Shown: positions 25,034-33,827 of the stretch, in pieces
Layout of the letters: the number at the start of each line of letters is the position of its first letter
Numbering within the stretch: position 1 is the stretch's first letter
Assembly (NCBI RefSeq): GCF_011045035.1
Contig: NZ_JAALAA010000001.1
Location: 248,001 to 312,000, forward strand
Direction of reading: 5' to 3'
DNA: 64,000 bases
Source: Nocardioides turkmenicus
GTDB lineage: Bacteria; Actinomycetota; Actinomycetes; Propionibacteriales; Nocardioidaceae
The notes under the pieces: generated by a model
Seen by the model: only the letters and a program-made list of their open reading frames with translations
The model's database searches: none
Told to the model about the DNA's origin: nothing
Program-made: the position numbers and the translations under genes

Positions 25034-27298
25034 GTGAGCACCGAACTCCCCGCAGACCTGCCCGAGCCCACCCTCCGCGTCAGCGAGCCGGAGACGGCCG
25101 CGGTCGGGATCCCCGGGGTGGCGCACTCGATGGAGTACGCGCTGCGCGAGATGGGTCCGCGGCGCAGCCTGCAGACCCTGCTCAAGGTCAACCAGGTCGG
25201 CGGCTTCGACTGCCCCTCCTGCGCCTGGCCCGACCCCGACCACCGCAAGGCGGCGGAGTTCTGCGAGAACGGCGCCAAGGCGGTGGCGTGGGAGGCGACC
25301 CGCAAGCGGGTCGACCGCGACTTCTTCGCGGCTCACTCGGTCGCCTCCCTCGACGAGCGCGACGACCACTGGCTGGAGTCGCAGGGCCGGCTGACCGAGC
25401 CGATGTACATCGGCCCCGGCGAGACCCACTACTCCCCCATCTCGTGGGCCGACGCGATCGGCCTGATCGCCGACCGGATGCGGTCCACCGCCCCCGACCG
25501 CTCGGTCTTCTACACCTCCGGGCGAGCGTCCAACGAGGCCGCGTTCGTCTACCAGCTGCTCGCCCGCCAGCTCGGCACCAACAACCTCCCCGACTGCTCC
25601 AACATGTGCCACGAGTCCAGCGGCACCGCCCTCGGCGAGGTGATCGGCATCGGCAAGGGCACCGTCACCTACGACGACCTGGCCGAGCACTCCGACCTGA
25701 TCTTCGTGGTCGGCCAGAACCCGGGCACCAACCACCCGAGGATGCTCACCGCGCTCGAGTCCGCCAAGGAGCACGGCGCGAAGGTGGTGTCGGTCAACCC
25801 GCTCCGCGAGGCTGGGCTCGGCCGGTTCCGCAACCCCCAGACCGTACGCGGCGTCACCGGCGTCGGCACCAAGCTCGCCGACCTCCACGTGCCGGTCCAG
25901 GTCAACGGCGACCTTGCCCTGTTCGCCGGGATCAACAAGGTCCTCGTCGAGCGCGACGCCGTCGACCACGCGTTCCTGGAGGAGCACACCGACGGCTTCG
26001 AGGTCGCGGCGCAGGCGTGGGCGGCGATGGAGTGGGACGAGATCACCCGGTTGAGCGGCATCTCCCGTGAGGAGATCGAGTCGCTGGCCGACCTGGTCGA
26101 GAGCCGCGAGCGCATCATCGTGTGCTGGGCGATGGGCCTGACCCAGCACAAGAACTCGGTCGCCACCATCCGCGAGATCGCCTCGTTCCTCCTGCTGCGC
26201 GGCAACATCGGCAAGCCCGGCGCCGGCGCGTGCCCGGTCCGTGGCCACTCCAACGTGCAGGGCGACCGCACGATGGGCATCTGGGAGAAGCCGCCGGCGT
26301 GGTTCCTCGACGCCGTCCGTGACGAGTTCGGCATCACCCCGCCGCGCGAGGAGGGCTACGACGTGGTTGCCGCGATCGAGGCGATGCGCGACGGCGCCGT
26401 CGACGTCTTCCTCGCCCTCGGTGGCAACTTCGCTGCCGCGACGCCCGACACCGCCGTCACGACCGCGGCGCTCGCCGGCGTCGGCCTCACCGTCCAGATC
26501 TCCACGAAGCTCAACCGCAGCCACCTCCACCACGGCCGTGAGGCTTTGATCCTGCCCTGCCTTGGCCGCACCGAGCGCGACGAGACCGGCGGCCGGGAGC
26601 AGTACGTCACCGTCGAGGACTCGATGGGCATGGTCCACGCCTCCTACGGCCGCCTGCTCCCGGGATCGAAGGAGCTGCGCAGCGAGGTCGGCATCATCTG
26701 CGCGATCGGCGACGCCCTTTTCGGCTCGGACAAGGGCATCGACTGGGCCACGATGGGCATCGACTACTCCCGGATCCGCTGGCACATCTCCGCGGTGGTG
26801 CCCGGGTTCGAGGACTTCGAGGCCCGGCTGAAGACGCCCGGCGGCTTCGCCCTGCCCAACGGTCCCCGCGACTCCCGCACCTTCAACACTGCCACCGGCC
26901 GCGCCCGGGTCACCGCCAACCCGCTGACCGCGATCTCCGCTCCCCCGGGCCACCTGCTGCTGCAGACGCTCCGGTCCCACGATCAGTTCAACACCACCGT
27001 CTACGGCTACAACGACCGCTACCGCGGCATCAAGGGCGGCCGCCACGTCGTCTTCGTCAACCCCGACGACCTCCGTGAGCTCGGCATCGCCGACGGCGCC
27101 ACCGTCGACATCGTCTCGGTGTGGGCCGACGGCGAGCGCCGCGCCGAGGGGTTCCGCGTCGTCGCCTACGGCACCCCTCGCGGGTCCGCCGCGGCGTACT
27201 TCCCGGAGACGAACGTCCTCATCCCGCTCGACTCCTACGCCGACGGCAGCCGCACCCCCACCTCGAAGTCCGTCGTCGTCCGGTTGGAGGCGCGCTAG
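25034..27298 (+). CDS. FdhF/YdeP-family molybdopterin oxidoreductase
   Basis: A 754-residue bis-molybdopterin oxidoreductase of the YdeP group. N-terminal CPSC motif (GGFDCPSCAWPDPD), then FYTSGRASNEAAFVYQLLAR, NLPDCSNMCHESSGTAL, VVGQNPGTNHPRML, and GACPVRGHSNVQGDRTMG. The C-terminal molydopterin dinucleotide-binding domain holds TTVYGYNDRYRGIKGGRHVV. Formate dehydrogenase activity is not established for this group; E. coli YdeP is linked to acid resistance. No partner subunits or cofactor-insertion genes (FdhD) are next to it. Begins at GTG 25034, 10 bp after the permease stop; there is no functional link to the exporter. Confidence 0.92.
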   Translation: MSTELPADLPEPTLRVSEPETAAVGIPGVAHSMEYALREMGPRRSLQTLLKVNQVGGFDCPSCAWPDPDHRKAAEFCENGAKAVAWEATRKRVDRDFFAAHSVASLDERDDHWLESQGRLTEPMYIGPGETHYSPISWADAIGLIADRMRSTAPDRSVFYTSGRASNEAAFVYQLLARQLGTNNLPDCSNMCHESSGTALGEVIGIGKGTVTYDDLAEHSDLIFVVGQNPGTNHPRMLTALESAKEHGAKVVSVNPLREAGLGRFRNPQTVRGVTGVGTKLADLHVPVQVNGDLALFAGINKVLVERDAVDHAFLEEHTDGFEVAAQAWAAMEWDEITRLSGISREEIESLADLVESRERIIVCWAMGLTQHKNSVATIREIASFLLLRGNIGKPGAGACPVRGHSNVQGDRTMGIWEKPPAWFLDAVRDEFGITPPREEGYDVVAAIEAMRDGAVDVFLALGGNFAAATPDTAVTTAALAGVGLTVQISTKLNRSHLHHGREALILPCLGRTERDETGGREQYVTVEDSMGMVHASYGRLLPGSKELRSEVGIICAIGDALFGSDKGIDWATMGIDYSRIRWHISAVVPGFEDFEARLKTPGGFALPNGPRDSRTFNTATGRARVTANPLTAISAPPGHLLLQTLRSHDQFNTTVYGYNDRYRGIKGGRHVVFVNPDDLRELGIADGATVDIVSVWADGERRAEGFRVVAYGTPRGSAAAYFPETNVLIPLDSYADGSRTPTSKSVVVRLEAR

Positions 27299-27310
27299 CC
27301 GGGAATTACA

Positions 27311-27339
27311 TTGCGGGTGTCTGTGTTGACACCTACCGT
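27311..27339 (+). promoter_or_regulatory. Candidate sigma-A promoter of the second tuf gene
   Basis: TTGCGG (27311-27316), a 17-bp spacer and TACCGT (27334-27339) fit the TTGNNN-N17-TANNNT pattern of actinobacterial sigma-A promoters. TTGACA at 27326 is an alternative -35 but lacks a good -10. Transcription would start near 27346, leaving a leader of about 230 nt before the tuf start at 27579. Confidence 0.4.
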
Positions 27340-27375
27340 GATGCACATGTTCCGCGTGGTTTCCGAGCACCACCT

Positions 27376-27524
27376 GTCAGGCACCAGCCTGACGGGCGCT
27401 CTCGCGTGGGCTCCGTCAGTCGATTGCACCGGCGCTCGAAGCTGACCCTCCTCCTGTCTCGCAGGACCCGCGGAGGAGGGTCGCCCGCACCGGCCCCCTC
27501 ACCGCGGTGACAGCGCTGTGAGGG
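27376..27524 (+). promoter_or_regulatory. Structured leader upstream of second tuf gene
   Basis: Three successive hairpins lie in the leader. First, GTCAGGC / GCCTGAC around ACCA (27376-27393). Second, GACCCTCCTCC / GGAGGAGGGTC (27444-27454 and 27472-27482) around a 17-nt loop. Third, CCCTCAC / GTGAGGG (27496-27502 and 27518-27524). A 34-codon open frame (27341-27445, starting MHMFRVVSEHHL) spans the first hairpin. It could be an attenuator or other cis-acting RNA; no known riboswitch class is recognised. Confidence 0.45.
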
Positions 27525-27578
27525 CTTGCCGGAGGGTCCTGGCTCACCCCGAAATCTTCTGACACACAAGGAACTCTC

Positions 27579-28766
27579 ATGGCCAAGAGCCAGTTCGTGC
27601 GGACCAAGCCGCACCTCAACATCGGGACGATGGGTCACGTCGACCACGGCAAGACGACGCTGACCGCCGCGATCACCAAGGTGCTCGCGGAGCGCGCCCC
27701 TGACGTGAACCGCTTCATCGCCTTCGACGGCATCGACCGTGCCCCGGAGGAGCTCCAGCGCGGGATCACGATCAACATCTCGCACGTCGAGTACGAGACC
27801 GCCACCCGGCATTACGCGCACGTGGACATGCCCGGGCACGCCGACTACGTGAAGAACATGATCACCGGCGCCGCCCAGGTCGACGCCGCCATCCTGGTCG
27901 TCTCCGCCCAGGACGGCGCCATGCCGCAGACGCGGGAGCACGTGCTGCTCGCGCGCCGGGTGGGTGTGCCGTACCTGGTGGTGGCGCTCAACAAGGCCGA
28001 CACCGTCGACGACCCGGAGCTGCTCGACCTGGTCGAGCTGGAGGTCCGCGACCTCCTCTCCGAGTACGGGTTCCCCGGCGACGACGTGCCTGTCGTCCGG
28101 GTCTCCGGCCTGAAGGCGCTCGAGGGCGACCCGGAGTGGACCGCCGCGATCGGCGACCTGCTCGACGCGATCGACGACTACGTGCCGGTTCCGGAGCGTG
28201 AGCTCGGCGAGCCGTTCCTGATGCCGATCGAGAACGTCGTGACCATCACCGGCCGCGGCACGGTCGTCACCGGTGCCGTCGAGCGTGGCTCGCTGAAGGT
28301 CGGCGACGCCGTCGAGGTCGTGGGCCTCGGCACGACGATCACCAGCACGGCGATCGGCATGGAGACGTTCGGCAAGTCGCTGGAGTCCGCCGAGGCGGGC
28401 GACAACGCGGCGGTGCTGCTGCGTGGCGTCAAGCGCGACGAGGTACGTCGCGGCCAGGTGGTGGCACTGCCGGGCAGCGTACGTCCGCACCGGAGGTTCC
28501 GGGCGAACCTGCACGCGCTGACCACGGCCGAGGGCGGGCGGCACACGCCGTTCGCCGCGGACTACCGGCCGCAGTTCTACTTCCGGACCACGGACGTGCC
28601 CGGCGGGATCGACCTGGGTGACATCGCCCTGGTCATGCCCGGCGACACGATCGAGCTCGGGGTGGAGCTGGAGAAGCCGATCGCGATGGAGGTCGGCCTC
28701 GGTTTCGCGGTCCGCGAGGGCGGGCGCACGGTGGCCGCCGGCACCGTGACCGAGCTGCTCGACTGA
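27579..28766 (+). CDS. tuf: Elongation factor Tu, divergent paralogue
   Basis: A 395-residue EF-Tu, the GTPase that brings aminoacyl-tRNA to the ribosome. GTP-binding motifs are complete: GHVDHGKT (about 19-26), [22 protein letters not shown]. Domains II and III follow ([40 protein letters not shown]). Several stretches differ from a usual housekeeping EF-Tu, for example [18 protein letters not shown] and [20 protein letters not shown]. It stands alone, not beside fusA and rpsJ/rpsL as the main tuf usually does. It therefore looks like the stress or antibiotic-related second copy known as tuf3 in streptomycetes. A strong terminator follows. Confidence 0.95.
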   Translation: MAKSQFVRTKPHLNIGTMGHVDHGKTTLTAAITKVLAERAPDVNRFIAFDGIDRAPEELQRGITINISHVEYETATRHYAHVDMPGHADYVKNMITGAAQVDAAILVVSAQDGAMPQTREHVLLARRVGVPYLVVALNKADTVDDPELLDLVELEVRDLLSEYGFPGDDVPVVRVSGLKALEGDPEWTAAIGDLLDAIDDYVPVPERELGEPFLMPIENVVTITGRGTVVTGAVERGSLKVGDAVEVVGLGTTITSTAIGMETFGKSLESAEAGDNAAVLLRGVKRDEVRRGQVVALPGSVRPHRRFRANLHALTTAEGGRHTPFAADYRPQFYFRTTDVPGGIDLGDIALVMPGDTIELGVELEKPIAMEVGLGFAVREGGRTVAAGTVTELLD

Positions 28767-28773
28767 TGTGACG

Positions 28774-28808
28774 AGGAACGGCCCCCGACGTGGTTGGGGG
28801 CCGTTCCT
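28774..28808. terminator. Terminator after tuf, probably bidirectional
   Basis: Perfect 13-bp arms AGGAACGGCCCCC (28774-28786) and GGGGGCCGTTCCT (28796-28808) around a 9-nt loop, 7 bp after the tuf stop and 15 bp before the stop of the convergent thioesterase gene. Confidence 0.85.
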
Positions 28809-28823
28809 GCTTCTGCCGATCTG

Positions 28824-29276
28824 CTAGCTGCGCGGGCGCCACCGCTTCCAGAGCGCCTCGCCCTCGGCGCGGACCTTCCCGTCCCACTCCAGCCGCACCA
28901 GCGAGGTGATCTGGTCCTCGCCGGCGTCCTTGGTGGACGCGACGAGGGTCACCGGCTCCCGCAGCGGAGCCGGCCGGCGGTAGCGTACGTCGATCCCGGC
29001 CGTCACATAGGCGAGCGACTCCCCCTCGGCCGGCATCCAGCCGTTGAGGAACGCCTCCTGGTGCACCGCGGCGGCGCTGTGGCAGTCGAGCAGGGTCGCG
29101 ATGATCCCGCCGTTGAGGAACCCGCCGCCGTTGTCGTGCTGCGGCCACGGCTGGAAGGTCGCGGTCACGCTCCCGTCCAGCTGCGGGTAGCTCTTCAGCT
29201 GGAGACCCTCCGCGTTGGCCGGCCCACACCCGAAGCAGGTCATCTCCGGCCACCACTCGTCCTGCAACGCGATCAT
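28824..29276 (-). CDS. PaaI-family hotdog thioesterase
   Basis: A 150-residue hotdog-fold acyl-CoA thioesterase. The conserved segments CFGCGPANAEGLQLKSY, GGGFLNGGIIATLLDCHSAA and YVTAGIDVRYRRPAPL match the PaaI/4HBT group with an N-terminal CFGCG motif. Start at ATG 29276; a GTG two codons upstream (29282) is possible. The natural acyl-CoA is unknown. Same strand as the epimerase ending upstream of it at 29312, with 35 bp between. Confidence 0.88.
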   Translation of the reverse strand: MIALQDEWWPEMTCFGCGPANAEGLQLKSYPQLDGSVTATFQPWPQHDNGGGFLNGGIIATLLDCHSAAAVHQEAFLNGWMPAEGESLAYVTAGIDVRYRRPAPLREPVTLVASTKDAGEDQITSLVRLEWDGKVRAEGEALWKRWRPRS

Positions 29277-29311
29277 CTTCACCGCGCCACCATAACCACC
29301 TCAGCGCGCCG

Positions 29312-30283
29312 TCAGCCGATCCCGGTCCGGAAGCCCTCGCGCCAGGTGGCGTACGACGGCGTCCAGCCGAGCTCCCGCTTCGCCTTGGCGTTGGAGGAGC
29401 CGCGCACGGAGGTCATCATCGCGACCCCGAACTCGCCGATCAGCGGCCGGGCGATCCAGGCCGGGAGCCGCATCGGGTTCCGGCCACCGACCTGCTCGGC
29501 CAGGAACGGCATCCACTGGTTCACCGGCGCCGGCTCGTCGTCGACGATGTTGTAGACCCCGGGCTCACCACCCTCGACCGCCGCGGCGGTCGCGGAGCCG
29601 ACGTCATCGATGTGCACGAACGACCACACCCCGGTGCCACCGCCGACCACCGGCAGCTTCCCGGCGCGCAGCAGCTCGCCGATGGTGCCCTCCCGCGACG
29701 CCGCGTTGCCCGGACCGTAGAAGTTGCCGTACCGCAGCACCAGGCCCTCGAGGCGGTGTCCTGAGCTTGTCGAAGGGTCGGTGGCAGCGGTGACCGCGTG
29801 TTCGAGGTGACGGATCGCCGCCAGGGATCGCCGGGCCTCCTTGCCGGGGTCGTCGATGAGCGGACTGCTCTCGTCCTTGACCCAGCCGCCGGTGCGCTCG
29901 TAGGTCCAGCCGCCGCCGTAGCTCTGCGCGACGAACCGGCGCGCGCCGACCTCCCGAGCGGCCGCGAGCAGGTGGTCGGTGCCCTCGGTACGCAGCCGGT
30001 TGGTCATCGCGAACTCCTGGTCCCACTTCTTCATGTTCCCGGTCATCCCGCTCAGCGCGGTGAGCTGGTGGACGACGACCTCGGGCTCGGCCTTGGCCAC
30101 GGCGTCCCGGACGCTCTGCGCGTCCAGCGGGTCCATCACGATCCCGGTCGCGCCCATCCGGGCCAGGGCCTCGCACCCCGCGTCACGACGGGTCGAGCCG
30201 TACACCTCGTGTCCGGCGGCCACGAGCAGCGGCACCGTCCTGATGCCGACTGCGCCGGTTCCGCCTGCGATGAAGATGCGCAT
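29312..30283 (-). CDS. NAD(P)-dependent epimerase/dehydratase, ECF41 target
   Basis: A 323-residue extended SDR: MRIFIAGGTGAVGIRTVPLL (Rossmann GxxGxxG), FVAQSYGGGWTYERTGG, RYGNFYGPGN, and WSFVHIDDVGSATAAAVEG. The usual catalytic Tyr-x3-Lys is not obvious (SYGGGWTYERTGGWVKDE), so chemistry is uncertain. ATG 30283 follows AAGGAACAGGAA. It is divergent from an ECF41 sigma factor gene and has a near-perfect ECF41 promoter upstream, so it is the likely target of that sigma factor. Residues DPSTSSG (about 168-174) are encoded by a short dispersed repeat (29758-29779). Confidence 0.88.
   Translation of the reverse strand: MRIFIAGGTGAVGIRTVPLLVAAGHEVYGSTRRDAGCEALARMGATGIVMDPLDAQSVRDAVAKAEPEVVVHQLTALSGMTGNMKKWDQEFAMTNRLRTEGTDHLLAAAREVGARRFVAQSYGGGWTYERTGGWVKDESSPLIDDPGKEARRSLAAIRHLEHAVTAATDPSTSSGHRLEGLVLRYGNFYGPGNAASREGTIGELLRAGKLPVVGGGTGVWSFVHIDDVGSATAAAVEGGEPGVYNIVDDEPAPVNQWMPFLAEQVGGRNPMRLPAWIARPLIGEFGVAMMTSVRGSSNAKAKRELGWTPSYATWREGFRTGIG
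29758..29779. repeat. Dispersed short repeat inside the epimerase gene
   Basis: The core CCTGAGCTTGTCGAAGG (29760-29776) is a short sequence found many times in several bacterial genomes. In coding regions it shows up as DPSTSSG, FDKLRTG or RQAQG peptides depending on frame. Here it is in frame and reads DPSTSSGH within a loop of the epimerase. Recognition is from memory of the motif. Confidence 0.6.
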
Positions 30284-30315
30284 TTCCTGTTCCTTTCGTC
30301 GTTGTCGACCCCACC

Positions 30316-30342
30316 GACGAAACGGCATGCGCTGCTGTGACA
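30316..30342 (-). promoter_or_regulatory. ECF41-type promoter of the epimerase gene
   Basis: On the minus strand TGTCACA (30336-30342) is followed by 16 bp and CGTC (30316-30319). This matches the reported ECF41 consensus TGTCACA-N15/16-CGTC. It lies 33 bp upstream of the epimerase start at 30283, in the 81-bp gap to the divergent ECF41 sigma factor gene. Confidence 0.85.
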
Positions 30343-30364
30343 GCTGGCGTAAGGTCCTGCGACC

Positions 30365-31270
30365 GTGGACCTCGCAAGCGCCCATGACGGGCTTCGCCCG
30401 CTGATGTTCTCGATCGCCTACCGGATGCTCGGCAGCGTCGCCGAGGCGGAGGACATCGTGCAGGAGGCGTTCCTGCGGATGCACCGCAGCACGCAGGAGT
30501 CGGGCGAGATCGACAACCTGGATGCGTACGCCACCACCGTCACCACCCGGATCGCCATCGACACCCTCCGCTCGGCACGCCACCGCCGCGAGCAGTACGT
30601 CGGGCCCTGGCTGCCCGAGCCGATCCTGATCTCCGACGAGGACCCGAGCCACCGCCTCGAGCTGGACGAGACCGTCAGCACCGCTTTCCTCGTCCTGCTG
30701 GAGTCGCTCACGCCGGTCGAGCGCGCGGTGTTCGTGCTGCGCGAGGTGATGGCCTACGACTACGAGGACATCGCCCCGGTCGTCGACAAGAGCGCGACCA
30801 ACTGCCGCCAGATCTTCACCCGTGCCCGCAAGCGGATCGCCGACGGCACGCCCCGCTTCGAGCCCTCACCCGAGCGTCGCGACCAGCTGGCCTCCCAGTT
30901 CGTCGCCGCGCTGTCGACGAGCGACGTCAGCGGCCTGGAGCGGCTGCTGGCCGACGACGTCGTGTTCGTCGCCGACGGTGGCGGCCGGGCTCCGGCGATC
31001 CAGAAGCCGATGCTCGGCGCCGTCGCCGTCGCCCGCTTCCTGCTCGGGCTCATGCGTCAGGGCGAGCGCTTCGGCGTACGTCTGGAGCTCTCCCACGCCA
31101 ACGGTCAGCCGGCGATGCTCACCCGCGGCGCCGACGGCGCCCTGCTCGGCGTCATCGCGCTCGACGTCGACGGCGACCGGATCGTCCGCATGCACAACGT
31201 CCTCAACCCCGACAAGCTCGGCCACCTCGGCGAGGTCGGCGATCTCTTCGCGCTGCTGGCGCAGCGCTGA
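30365..31270 (+). CDS. ECF41-group RNA polymerase sigma factor (SigJ-like)
   Basis: A 301-residue extracytoplasmic-function sigma factor with a fused regulatory domain. Region 2 (LRPLMFSIAYRMLGSVAEAE, DIVQEAFLRMHR) and region 4 (LLESLTPVERAVFVLREVMA, YDYEDIAPVVDKSATNCRQI) cover residues 1-165. The rest is a SnoaL-like domain (about 178-301). It carries both group hallmarks: DGGGR close to the SnoaL start and NPDKL near the C-terminus, known to control activity in place of a separate anti-sigma factor. Starts at GTG 30365. ECF41 genes usually adjoin an oxidoreductase or epimerase target, as here. Confidence 0.95.
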   Translation: MDLASAHDGLRPLMFSIAYRMLGSVAEAEDIVQEAFLRMHRSTQESGEIDNLDAYATTVTTRIAIDTLRSARHRREQYVGPWLPEPILISDEDPSHRLELDETVSTAFLVLLESLTPVERAVFVLREVMAYDYEDIAPVVDKSATNCRQIFTRARKRIADGTPRFEPSPERRDQLASQFVAALSTSDVSGLERLLADDVVFVADGGGRAPAIQKPMLGAVAVARFLLGLMRQGERFGVRLELSHANGQPAMLTRGADGALLGVIALDVDGDRIVRMHNVLNPDKLGHLGEVGDLFALLAQR

Positions 31271-31285
31271 GGCATGTCGAGGACG

Positions 31286-31696
31286 CTACCCGTCCAGGAA
31301 CGTACGCAGCGACTGGTCGACCAACGGCCGCCCGAGCGCTCCGTCCGCCAGTGCCTCGCGCAGGGCCCCGACGGAGTCCAGGTCGCCAACCAGACCGACG
31401 AGCTCGTCGACCTCCTCACCCATCTCGGCGGGCGTGGTCGCCGCGACCGGCCGGTCCAGCAGCAGCGGGCAGTCGACCGGGCCGCCTTCGGGCTCCGGGT
31501 GGCCGAGGGCGGCGACCCAGCAGCCGATCTCGAAGCGCAGCGGCGCGGACGGTCCGGCGCCCTGGGCGCGCAGGTCGATGTACCAGACGATGTCGTCGCT
31601 CTTGGGGTCGCCGAGCCGGTGGTGGCCCTTGCGCAGCGGCATGCCGCCGGCCTTGAACGCCTTGGTCGCCGCCGTGCGTGCAGCCTTCTGATCCAT
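31286..31696 (-). CDS. Conserved hypothetical protein
   Basis: A 136-residue soluble protein with no family recognised. It begins MDQKAARTAATKAFKAGGMP and contains DDIVWYIDLRAQG and LRFEIGCWVAALGHPEPEG, followed by a mainly helical acidic stretch (TPAEMGEEVDELVGLVGDL). The ATG at 31696 overlaps the parE stop by one base (TGATG), so it is translated with parE. The fold might be a small immunity or DUF4304-like domain; this is a guess. Confidence 0.7.
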   Translation of the reverse strand: MDQKAARTAATKAFKAGGMPLRKGHHRLGDPKSDDIVWYIDLRAQGAGPSAPLRFEIGCWVAALGHPEPEGGPVDCPLLLDRPVAATTPAEMGEEVDELVGLVGDLDSVGALREALADGALGRPLVDQSLRTFLDG

Positions 31697-33756
31697 CAGA
31701 AGTCCAGGTCGTCTTCGGAGAGCTGACCGCCCCCGGCGACGATGAACTCCTTGCGCGGAGCCACATCGGAGCCCATCAGCAGGTCGAAGACCGCCGCGGC
31801 CTCGTCGGCGTCGTCCAGCGTCAGCCGGCGCAGCGTCCGGTGACGGGGGTCCATCGTGGTCTCGGCCAGCTGGTCGGCGTCCATCTCACCCAGACCCTTG
31901 TAGCGCTGCACCGGGTCCTTCCAGGTGACGTTCTTCTTCTTCAGCTCGGCGAGCTTCCGCTGCAGCTCCGGGTCGGAGTAGGTGTAGATGTACTTCTCCA
32001 TCCCCTTCTTCGGGTTGGAGATCTCGATCCGGTGCAGCGGCGGGACCGCGGTGTAGACCTTGCCGGCGGCGATCAGCTCGGGCATGTACTTGAAGAACAG
32101 GGTCGCCAGCAGCGTACGGATGTGAGCGCCGTCGGAGTCGGCGTCGGCCATGAAGATGATCTTGCCGTAGCGGGCCGCGTCGAGGTCGAAGCTGCGCCCG
32201 GTGCCGGTGCCGACCACCTGGATGATCGAGGAGCACTCGGCGTTCTTCAGCATGTCGCCGACCGAGGCCTTCTGGACGTTGAGGATCTTGCCGCGGATCG
32301 GCAGCAGCGCCTGGAACTCCGAGTTGCGGGCCACCTTGGCGGTGCCGAGCGCGGAGTCGCCCTCGACGATGAAGAGCTCGGCACGGTCGTCGGTGGTGCG
32401 GCAGTCGGCGAGCTTCGAGGGCAGCGCGGAGGACTCCAGCGCGTTCTTGCGCCGCTGGTTCTCCTTCTGCTGACGCAGCGAGAGACGGGTCTTGGAGGCG
32501 GCGTACACCTTCTCCATCACCAGTTTGGCCTGCTGCTTCTGGGCGCCGCGCGACTCGGTGAGGAACGTCTTCATCTCGGCGGCGACGACCTTGCGCACCA
32601 CGCTGCGGGCTGCCGGGGTGCCGAGGATCTCCTTGGTCTGGCCCTCGAACTGGGGCTCGGCCAGGCGCACGGTCACGACCGCGGTCAGGCCCTCGAGGAC
32701 GTCCTCCTTGACGATGTCCTTGTCGTTGACCTTGAGCACCTTGGCCGCGCGCATGGCGTCGTTGAACGTCTTGGTCAGCGCGTTCTCGAAGCCGCTGACG
32801 TGGGTGCCGCCCTTCGGGGTGGCGATCACGTTGACGAAGGAGCGGATCTCGGTGTCGTAGCCGCTCCCCCACCGCACCGCGATGTCGACACCGAGCTCGC
32901 GCTCGACGTCCTGCGGGGTCATGTGGCCGGCGTCGTCGAGCATCGGCACGGTCTCGGTGAAGGTGTCCGACCCCTGCAGCCGGAGTACGCCGCTGACCGG
33001 CTCGTCCTTGGCCAGGAAGTCCACGAACTCGGCGATGCCACCGTCGTGGCGGAACTTCTCCTCGATCTTCTCCGGACCCGACAGGTCGCGGATGACCAGC
33101 TCGAGCCCGGGCACGATGAAGCTCGTCTGCCGGGCGCGGCCGAGCAGCCCTTCGAGCTCGAAGCGCGCGTCCTTGGTGAAGATCTGCTTGTCGGGCCAGA
33201 ACCGGATCCGGGTGCCGGTCTTGCCCTTGGCGACCCGCTTCCCCTTGCGACTCAGGCCGCTCTGCGGCGTGAACGCGGCCGTCGGGCCGTCGCCGTCGAA
33301 CACCCCGGGCACGCCGCGGCGGAACGACATCCCCTGCTGGGCCGGCGAGCGGTCGACGTCGATGTCCATCCGGCTGGAGAGCGCGTTGACGACCGAGAGA
33401 CCGACACCGTGCAGACCGCCGGTCGCGTTGTAGGAGCCACCGCCGAACTTGCCGCCCGCGTGCAGCTTGGTCGCGACCACCTCGACGCCCGGGAGCCCGG
33501 TGCGGGGCTCCTTGTCGGTCGGGATGCCGCGACCGTCGTCGTAGACCTCCACCGAGCCGTCGGCGTGCATCGTCACCTCGACGTGGCCGGCGACTCCCGC
33601 CAGCGCCTCGTCGACACCGTTGTCGATGATCTCCCACAGGCAGTGCATGAGGCCGCGGGTATCGGTCGAGCCGATGTACATACCGGGACGCTTGCGAACC
33701 GCCTCCAGGCCCTCGAGGACGAGGAGGTGCGCGGCGTTGTAGGTGTTGTCAGAGAT
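31696..33756 (-). CDS. parE: DNA topoisomerase IV subunit B (non-canonical start suspected)
   Basis: Type IIA topoisomerase ATPase subunit of about 686 residues that should act with ParC (not in the window) in decatenation. The GHKL ATPase is seen in IIDNGVDEALAG, DDGRGIPTD and GGLHGVGLSVVNALSSRMDI; Toprim is seen in VEGDSALG and FMADADSDGAHIRTLLATL. The first ATG (33681) falls inside the conserved segment VRKRPG-MYIGSTD. Upstream in-frame codons encode SDNTYNAAHLLVLEGLEAV, which is conserved in the family, yet no ATG, GTG or TTG exists before the stop. The best start is ATC 33756, six bases after AGGAG. Confidence 0.9.
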   Translation of the reverse strand: MSDNTYNAAHLLVLEGLEAVRKRPGMYIGSTDTRGLMHCLWEIIDNGVDEALAGVAGHVEVTMHADGSVEVYDDGRGIPTDKEPRTGLPGVEVVATKLHAGGKFGGGSYNATGGLHGVGLSVVNALSSRMDIDVDRSPAQQGMSFRRGVPGVFDGDGPTAAFTPQSGLSRKGKRVAKGKTGTRIRFWPDKQIFTKDARFELEGLLGRARQTSFIVPGLELVIRDLSGPEKIEEKFRHDGGIAEFVDFLAKDEPVSGVLRLQGSDTFTETVPMLDDAGHMTPQDVERELGVDIAVRWGSGYDTEIRSFVNVIATPKGGTHVSGFENALTKTFNDAMRAAKVLKVNDKDIVKEDVLEGLTAVVTVRLAEPQFEGQTKEILGTPAARSVVRKVVAAEMKTFLTESRGAQKQQAKLVMEKVYAASKTRLSLRQQKENQRRKNALESSALPSKLADCRTTDDRAELFIVEGDSALGTAKVARNSEFQALLPIRGKILNVQKASVGDMLKNAECSSIIQVVGTGTGRSFDLDAARYGKIIFMADADSDGAHIRTLLATLFFKYMPELIAAGKVYTAVPPLHRIEISNPKKGMEKYIYTYSDPELQRKLAELKKKNVTWKDPVQRYKGLGEMDADQLAETTMDPRHRTLRRLTLDDADEAAAVFDLLMGSDVAPRKEFIVAGGGQLSEDDLDF

Positions 33757-33827
33757 GATCGGCTCCTGGCTGTACTGCGCTGCTGCGTTGTTGCTTGGGG
33801 CGCTGCGTGGGGGATTTCCTCAGATGA

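Noticed and set aside
27341..27445. 34-codon leader peptide gene before tuf
   Set aside because: It has a start and stop but no ribosome site and no run of regulatory codons. It is mentioned as part of the leader and not listed as a gene.
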